A DNA stretch of 64,000 nt from Spisula solida (Eukaryota; Mollusca; Bivalvia; Venerida; Mactridae): positions 12,310,817-12,374,816 of the forward strand of contig OX365957.1 in NCBI GenBank assembly GCA_947247005.1. The letters are read 5' to 3'. Below are positions 57,605 through 64,000 of the stretch, in pieces (position 1 is the stretch's first letter; each line of letters opens with the position of its first letter). A program made the translations under genes and the position numbers. The notes beneath the pieces are model-generated. The model saw nothing but the letters and a program-made list of their open reading frames with translations, did not search any database and had not been told where the DNA came from.

Positions 57605-58133
57605 ACATGCCATCCGGGTACTTATACATAAAGTGATAGGAGTCTACCGAATATAAACATGGCATTCTGGTACTTATACATACAGTGATAGAAGTCTACC
57701 GAATATAAACATGTCAGCGCGCCACTTATACATATAGTGATAGAAGTCTACCGAATATAAACATGTCAGTGCGCTACTTATACATACAGTGATAGAAGTC
57801 TACCGAATATAAACATGCCATCTTGGTACTTATACATACAGTGATAGAAGTCTACCGAATATAAACATGTCATCTTGGTACTTATACATACAGTGATAGA
57901 AGTCTACCGAATATAAACATGCCATCTTGGTACTTATACATACAGTGATAGAAGTCTACCGAATATAAACATGGCATCGCGCTACGTATACATACAGTGA
58001 TAGAAGTCTACCGAATATAAACATGTCATCGCGCTACGTATACATACAGTGATAGAAGTCTACCGAATATAAACATGGCATTCTGGTACTTATACATGCA
58101 GTGATAGAAGTCTATCGAATATAAACAATGCCA
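57584..58133 (+). repeat. 52-bp tandem array of the TRIM-like gene's last codons, stop and 3' UTR, 11 copies
   Basis: GTCTACCGAATATAAACATG starts at 57590 inside the coding end and recurs at 57642, 57694, 57746, 57798, 57850, 57902, 57954, 58006, 58058 and 58110, an exact 52-bp period. Each unit would encode IEVYRI then TAA. Each also has AATATA, a weak poly(A)-signal variant. Confidence 0.97.
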
Positions 58134-58768
58134 ATCACAGTATCACATGTATCCCCACAATTAGAGAATGACGCCTTTGAAAAAGTTACCGCTACGAGAA
58201 CTTGTTTGTTTTGTACATAAAACAACTCTTCACATTTGAGGGGACAGGTTTAGAGCAAGAAGCGAAAATTGACCGCTCTGACCTTTGTCCGATGCTTAAT
58301 TTTTCGGAGAAACATACGTTTGAGTCCCAGAATCATCGGCACTTATGTTTTAAGAGCATTCTGCAAAAACAAACTGTGAGATTTGATGCATTATTAGTTA
58401 AGTTGTGAATGTGAGTAGCGTGTGTACACGGGAAAATCCTTAGTTGCAGACCTTCTATTTAAATATGTATATACATGTGGCATAGGTCACTTTACATGCA
58501 TACGTATGTTGTTCATGAATATTGTGTTTATGTGCTGCTTCTCTAAATGGTGTTATCTTGTTGGTATACAAAGTACCAGGGCATATATACTCCCTGAGCA
58601 TGTCTGTTTGAAGCACGTTAGATTTATGGTACAGTCAAAGATCATACACAATTCAAAATGGCGGCTCCTATAGGCAATTTAGCTAAGTGTCAGTTCCATT
58701 CTCTCGTATTCTTTGGTGCAGTTCCATTAATTAGCTACAGCTCGGTATGTTTTGTAGCATGTTCTTTA
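58134..58768. other. Intergenic, nothing recognised
   Basis: Short frames at 58202 and 58422 have no family motif, no Kozak support and no splice context. No canonical AATAAA was seen for the TRIM-like gene in this stretch. Confidence 0.35.
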
Positions 58769-59380
58769 TTAGCTCGACTTTTCGAAGAAAAAAAGTAGAT
58801 CTATTGTCGTGATGTGATCGCCTGCGTTGGTTAAGTTTATTGTCAGAGTCATTTTCTCACAGGCTATCAAAGGTATCAACTTGAAATTCCACGTAGTTAT
58901 TAGCCATAACAAGGGGTGTCCATACTGACAAGGCTGATAACTATGTGACCTATATTTATGGAGTTATGTGCCCTTGTTTGGACTTAGTACATGTACATAG
59001 AAATAGTGGCACATTTTACACATAAACTGAATTTTCTCAAACACTGTCTAAGCTTTCAATTTGGAAGTCGATACATATATGGAATGTGATGACCTATATC
59101 TACTGACTAGAGGAAACAAATATATCCTGCATTTTGTGAGAGTTATTCCCCTTTTCTGACTTTGAATGTTTACACAAAAATGTCAATTACTCAAAGACTT
59201 CCATATTTATCCACTTGAAGTTCTACATAGTTATTCACCATCACTAAGGGTGTTCATACATACAAGGCGAATAACCCTGTGACCTATATTTATGGAGTTA
59301 TCTGCCCTTGTTATTCTTAGAATTTTGACTCACAGATGAGCCATGTTACTATCAAGTACGAGAAAGTCGAGCGTCCAGCA
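58769..59380. repeat. Dispersed element with AGCTCGACTTTTCG ends
   Basis: The left TTAGCTCGACTTTTCGAAGA and the right GAGAAAGTCGAGCG are inverted. The left end also occurs at 30177-30200. The interior repeats TGACCTATATTTATGGAGTT twice. Confidence 0.55.
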
Positions 59381-59759
59381 CCCGAATGACTGTGTACGTG
59401 TATGAAAACATGTTTCAAGTGGTCAACAACCAAATTTGGCAAGTAAGCTGCATTACTATAAATAGAATAAATAATATTATATGTTAAAGGTGCTGCCTTA
59501 CAGATTGGGCAAAAACAATTATATCGTGATTTTCCAACCTTACCAAGTATTGATGTAATAGAAAGCCACTGACTTATTTTTGCAATACACCAATATGTGA
59601 GGCAGTCCCTTTAACACCATCATCGTCATAATATCACGTATTATATGTACATGTGTCTGGGTGGTGACCCACACCAACTGCGTTCCATTTGATATATTAT
59701 GGTGTTCCAAACTGACTCTGAATTTGGCACATATTACTATCATTAGTACATAGCCTCCG

Positions 59760-60400
59760 GTTAATTTGGCCTTGAATCATAATTATTCATCTTCGTATGT
59801 CAGTGGACAATTCGGAGGTCCACTAAAAACTTGCCCGATCGGCAAATTTAGCTCCAAAACGTCCGTCTTTGAAAAACTAACCTGTGAATAAAGGTACTTG
59901 ACATGAAGATGATCTGACTGCATATTTCGTAGCGCAAAATGTTTATCTAAAATCCTACCGGTCCGAATTATTTTAAATTGTCTAGATTCTGAGATATTCC
60001 GTGCTTTTGCTCACTTTCCCGTTTTGACAACATAAATTTCCCGATCTGGCAAGTAAATACATTTTGAATATTAGAAAGTTGCCAAAACGGGCAAATGAAC
60101 ACAATGAATTTAGACAGGCAAATTAAAATTGGTAGTTTTTAAGACTAGATATCTCAGAATCTGGACAATGCAAAGGAAATTAATATTATAGGATCTTGGA
60201 TTTACCTTTGTGATATAAAACATGTGTTCAGATTATCGCTTGGTCAAATATCTTTATAAACATGTCAGTTCTTCTAAGTTGTGTATCAATTGACTATTTT
60301 ATTGCCCGATCAGGCAATTGTTCGAGCATGATGTCCCGATAGGGCAAGTATTTAGGGAAATCACCGTATTGCCCGATCAGGCAATCCCCCCCACTGCTCT
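59760..60400. mobile_element. Inverted-repeat element with clustered TTGCCCGATCAGGCAA palindromes
   Basis: The two halves mirror around about 60080: TGTCTAGATTCTGAGATAT at 59980 faces ATATCTCAGAATCTGGACA at 60149. The palindromic motif or half of it occurs at 59832, 60039, 60084, 60114, 60302, 60333 and 60371. Non-coding. Confidence 0.65.
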
Positions 60401-60707
60401 GGTCTGTTCTGTATGTTCGTTACCTGCTATCGTTACTTGTACCTCGAAGCGATCATTTGTTTACGGAAGCATGTTACGCTTATTAATTTGAGTAACTATT
60501 AGCATCAGGATATTATATTATTCGAGACACAATGGACAACCAGGCAAGCAATTAATATCGGCTTGCCAATCAGTGACAGTGCTCACACGCGATATTTCGT
60601 GCATACTGTGTCCAATGAGATTTGACTCTGTTAATCATATCAATTAAATCCTCGGTAATAAGGCATTGTTTGTGTTACTGAGTTATTTAGTTATTACACT
60701 ATAAAAG

Positions 60708-60741
60708 CAAAGACCTAAATACCACGACTGTTTAGGTCTTC
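60708..60741. mobile_element. Collapsed AAAGACC-family MITE, hairpin form
   Basis: AAGACCTAAA (60710-60719) and TTTAGGTCTT (60731-60740) are exact inverted arms with an 11-nt loop, the same terminal sequence as at 12257 and 12927. The flanking duplication is unclear (ATAAAG-like on both sides). Confidence 0.6.
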
Positions 60742-60783
60742 AATAAAGTTGATTTGAAGGATTGTCGAAATCTTATATGTTTT

Positions 60784-60900
60784 GATTCCAATCTATCTGT
60801 GCCAGAATCACACCTCCTATACTCAAGCACCAACTGTAAATGTGGTGTTACAGATTTACCATACCCATCTGAACATTTCAGATATCATAAAATAGAATAA
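60784..60900 (+). pseudogene. Possible LINE C-terminal scrap
   Basis: A short + frame ends NCKCGVTDLPYPSEHFRYHK before TAA. The CxCG...EHF spacing recalls the zinc-knuckle-like end of LINE ORF2, but the final Cys is not seen. Low certainty. Confidence 0.3.
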
Positions 60901-61248
60901 ATACAATACAATACAATTTCATTGGCATAATCGGCAAACAATTTGCCTTTGGCCATTTACAAACACAAAATACATATAAATACAAATGATAATGAATTTC
61001 AAATATACACATACATCAATACATGTATATAAATAACTTATTTACAACATACAATTAAGGAACAGCTATAATGTCCAGGGTATTTTTTCTAATAAGCAGG
61101 CATTCTTTAACATATTTGGCTAATTTTACTTGCAAATGTTTATTTTTTGTTGACATAAGAAAGAATTATTTTTGTACACAAGGCCATGATATATTATGAA
61201 AATAGTTTGATCTTATGGCTCTGTAAGTGTCACAACATAACATAAAAT
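60901..61248 (-). mobile_element. LINE 3' end, minus strand (3' part of a twin-primed copy)
   Basis: On - the frame reads YRAIRSNYFHNISWPCVQK and, after one stop, LAKYVKECLLIR, the C-terminus of a molluscan-type LINE ORF2. A 3' UTR follows and an (ATTGT)n tail at 60900-60925. Orientation flips at about 61248, where + strand LINE coding begins. Confidence 0.7.
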
Positions 61249-61620
61249 GATATTCGGATTCAACTACATTCTGATAAAATGCATGGCTTGTATACATGTT
61301 CAACACTTATCATCATTCCCAGATATGGCATTAAGTATGTTAGATTGGTACCCAGTCGAAGCAGAAATTGACATTAGAAAACATTGTTTTCGTTTTCTAC
61401 AAACACTTTGCACCATGCAGCTGACAAAAAAGCCAAACAATGATTTAATAGCTATCGTGTTAACTTATACGCCGTCAAAAGGATTCAGACATCAGCGCGG
61501 GCTTATCCCGTTATTTGCCGAAGTACGAGTAAATTTATTCCACTTCTTAACATATTACTTAAGAACGCCAACATTCCCATCAAAAGAAAATTGAAAAGTG
61601 TTGTTACAAAATGCACTAAT
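61249..61620 (+). mobile_element. LINE ORF2 fragment, plus strand (inverted 5' part)
   Basis: The + frame contains DMALSMLDWYPVEAEIDIRK, FLQTLCTM, RGLIPLFAEV and LRTPTFPSKEN, matching the post-RT region of LINEs that precedes the zinc-knuckle end. A TGA replaces the expected Trp after KEN. It abuts the minus-strand 3' end head to head. It is not a host gene. Confidence 0.75.
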
Positions 61621-62295
61621 AATTGAAAATATTTAATTATTATAATTGAAAATAATGTATATCCATGCATGCACTAGCGCCTTATAAATCAAGTCTCTAG
61701 AGCGCTGTACACGCGAAAGTTAATTCCTTGAAAGTTAGTATGTGTCTTTAAAATTCAATTGAAAAGCACTGATATGCGATGTTATACTGATGAGGTTTTA
61801 GTGTCTATTTGAAACCAGCGGGTAGTCAATGTTTTTTTTTATTTCTACTGCGTAATTGTCAAATCGTCATACGTAGTTCACCGTATTTCTTAGTTTATGT
61901 TCGTGGAATGTTCAATAACTTGGCTGAGTCTAATCTCAGAGATCTCGTTGGGTGATATTCATGAATCAGTTCATTCATGTAAATAAGAACAAGTTCATAT
62001 CTGATCTTAAATGAGTAAACAATGACATTCATTCATTGAACTGTACTCTGCACGGCACTGGAAGTCCTTGCAGTGAATGTAGGATCGGTGTAATATGCTC
62101 ACGCTTTTTGTTTGTGTGAACAAACAAGCAGTTAACTTAGTGTTCTGGGTGCGCTGCAGTTTACCTACTACCTTGCTGTTGACAACACATAACAAAACAT
62201 TTGCTTAGTCCAGTCGAGAAGTCAAAAGAGAATTCACAAGTGTTTTGCAGGCATTTACGGTACAGAATTGCCTAATCCGCCCGATTTGAATTTAA
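61621..62295. other. Intergenic, nothing recognised
   Basis: This is AT-rich with no family motif on either strand. Confidence 0.35.
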
Positions 62296-62770
62296 CAGCT
62301 TTTTAGTCCATGGTTAGAGTTTATCAAAGGAGGCACCTAAATCTTTCACAAATGATGATTCATAAACAATAATTGTTCGGCCAAATTGTAATTTGCAGTG
62401 AGAAAGATCCTTGACTTGATGTTTTGGTGCAAAGATGACGAGTTCCGTATTATCCTGATTAATTGTTTACATGTTCAGACGTATCCATGAATCGATGTCT
62501 GATAGACAGGCTTCAAGTTCAGGTACTACACTAGTCCATCTGTCTTGAGTTGATGGCTAGTTAGAATTGAGTATCATCCGCATAGCGACATAGTATGGCT
62601 CTTGCATTCACATATGTATCACCTATTCATTTTGAAAACATACAGTACTTTCTCGGTCCCAGGACCGAGCCCTGTGGGACACCAAAATGTAGTGAGGTTT
62701 CATCAGAGAAAGCAGACCGAACTGCAACATATTGAGGCATATTACTCACATAAGGTCACAAACCACTAAA
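62296..62770 (-). pseudogene. Reverse transcriptase remnant of a CR1/Jockey-type LINE, minus strand
   Basis: On - the reading gives HFGVPQGSVLGPR (62654-62692), then after a shift RYADDTQF with the catalytic YADD at 62573-62584. Next come LEACLSDIDSWIRLN, NTELVIFAPKHQVKD and VKDLGASFD. Several stops and frameshifts make it inactive. Confidence 0.8.
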
Positions 62771-62876
62771 TAAAATTGTTCTTTAGCTCAATGTAAAGTG
62801 ACAATTGTCAGTCCCAGATTATGTTACAGGTGGGTATATGTGGGTTGTATATGACCGGTTAGACGTCTGTGTTGAT

Positions 62877-63266
62877 CTGTATAGATAATATATATAAAAT
62901 ATATTATTATAGATAAAACGAGAAAACAAATAAATGTTCAATAAATGTATAATACATCAGAGGGTAAACATCTGAATGATTATAATTATATACATACTTA
63001 CAACATAGCAATTAAACAAATATCATAAAAGGTAGAATATGGCTGCTGTGAGATGACGGTTTACCAGAAAATATGACATGATATAAACTTCTAATCAATA
63101 ACCTAATGCTTTAAATGTTACTAATGATCAAAAAAGACAATAAATACTTCATAGTTACCTGTATAGATAATATATATAAAAAATATTATTATAGATAAAA
63201 CGAGAAAACAAATAAATGTTCAATAAATGTATAATACATCAGAGGGTAAACATCTGAATGATTATA
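62877..63266. repeat. 108-bp direct repeat, copies 282 bp apart
   Basis: CTGTATAGATAATATATATA and the ~90 bases after it occur at 62877-62984 and 63159-63266, nearly identical. The segment between them is unique in the window. No LTR-like TG...CA ends. Confidence 0.8.
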
Positions 63267-63269
63267 TCA

Positions 63270-64000
63270 TTGATTGAACCGACCGATACGACTATGCTTC
63301 AGTGATTTTAAGTGTAAGTGCGATGGATACTTGTGATTGTTAAAGGATTAGAGTATTGGGCAATAATTACTAACTAACTAACTAACTACAGCTACTAATT
63401 TGACTATGGGAACATGGATTCAATATCATTTACAAGGGACAGTTTATTGATAAAAGACGAGTAAGTTAAGTAAGTATAATAATGTTTTATTTAATAAGTA
63501 TTTGAACACAACAAAAGACCCTATGACAATTATATCATGTTAAAGTCTATGGCCAGTTGACAGACCTATATCATTGAAAAGCAGTATGATTCAGCTACAA
63601 AATAAGACCAAAAAACAGGGGGTCATGTTTAATATAAGAAAGATTTTGTTCGTCAAAGGTGGTCGACACATTTTTACTGACGCGCGGACTGATCCAATGT
63701 GGGTTTTACCCTAGTCTACTTTCGCTTTGTCAAATATGCCAAAATCTCAAAATATTCAAGATGAAAAACATTCACTCATTCAACTACATGTATGCAATAC
63801 CTTTAAACTCAATAAGATTATTCTAGTTCCATTTTGTCAAGGCATATCACCATTTCCAGGCAAACAGAAGTTTCTGTAAGGACTATTTGAGTGGTTTGGT
63901 GGTTTATGACCATAAGAGTGAAACCATAGCAGGGCAAACGGGCTGAAGGAAAGATCGTACAACTGTTGATGATGATTTTCAAAGGTTTAAGTTTGTTTAC
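63270..64000. other. Right edge, nothing recognised
   Basis: A short (CTAA)n tract lies at 63370-63387. No coding region or RNA gene was seen. Confidence 0.4.

Noticed and set aside
61247..61594. 115-residue frame as a host gene
   Set aside because: It matches the post-RT part of LINE ORF2 and has a stop where Trp is expected.
62877..63266. Short LTR retrotransposon
   Set aside because: The repeats lack TG...CA ends and no primer-binding site or coding sequence lies between them.

Overview
The window looks like nuclear DNA from an invertebrate animal, most likely a bivalve mollusc. Short GT-AG exons of conserved transporter genes sit in AT-rich introns, a single-exon B-box/NHL gene of a type common in molluscs is present, and most of the rest is old transposon sequence (hAT-like and mariner-like MITEs, non-LTR retrotransposon pieces, tRNA-like SINE heads, minisatellites). 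No bacterial operon, CRISPR array or rRNA gene was seen. The species is an inference.

There are three protein-coding genes, all on the + strand. (1) 1343-5416: the last four exons of a sugar transporter of the SLC2/GLUT family, whose 5' part lies off the left edge. (2) 28739-50897: a complete 12-exon SLC12A9-like gene (cation-chloride cotransporter family). All exon phases join, giving about 948 residues. (3) 55895-57604: an intronless TRIM-like gene with a B-box, a coiled coil and NHL-type repeats but no RING. I found no convincing gene on the - strand.

From 5.8 to 28.7 kb there is no host gene. This stretch holds MITEs with clear target-site duplications, a 1-kb minisatellite, two non-LTR reverse transcriptase remnants, and a 4.3-kb element with 57-bp terminal inverted repeats carrying a mariner-like insertion. 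The SLC12A9 introns hold more of the same; intron 10 is about 7 kb and has insertions nested several levels deep next to a 3.4-kb minisatellite. After 58.1 kb the sequence is again repeats and LINE remnants.

The most unusual signal is that several tandem arrays begin exactly at gene boundaries. Copies of an exon end plus its 5' splice site are amplified in the GLUT gene and in SLC12A9 exon 4. Acceptor-like units are amplified before SLC12A9 exons 10 and 11. The last codons plus stop are amplified at the 3' ends of SLC12A9 and of the TRIM-like gene. The second notable signal is a MITE family that occurs both full length and as bare end-to-end palindromes, one of them flanked by its own target-site duplication.

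Gene calls rest on reading the translated exons against remembered family motifs. Repeat-class names are inferences from termini and flanking duplications; no database search was possible.
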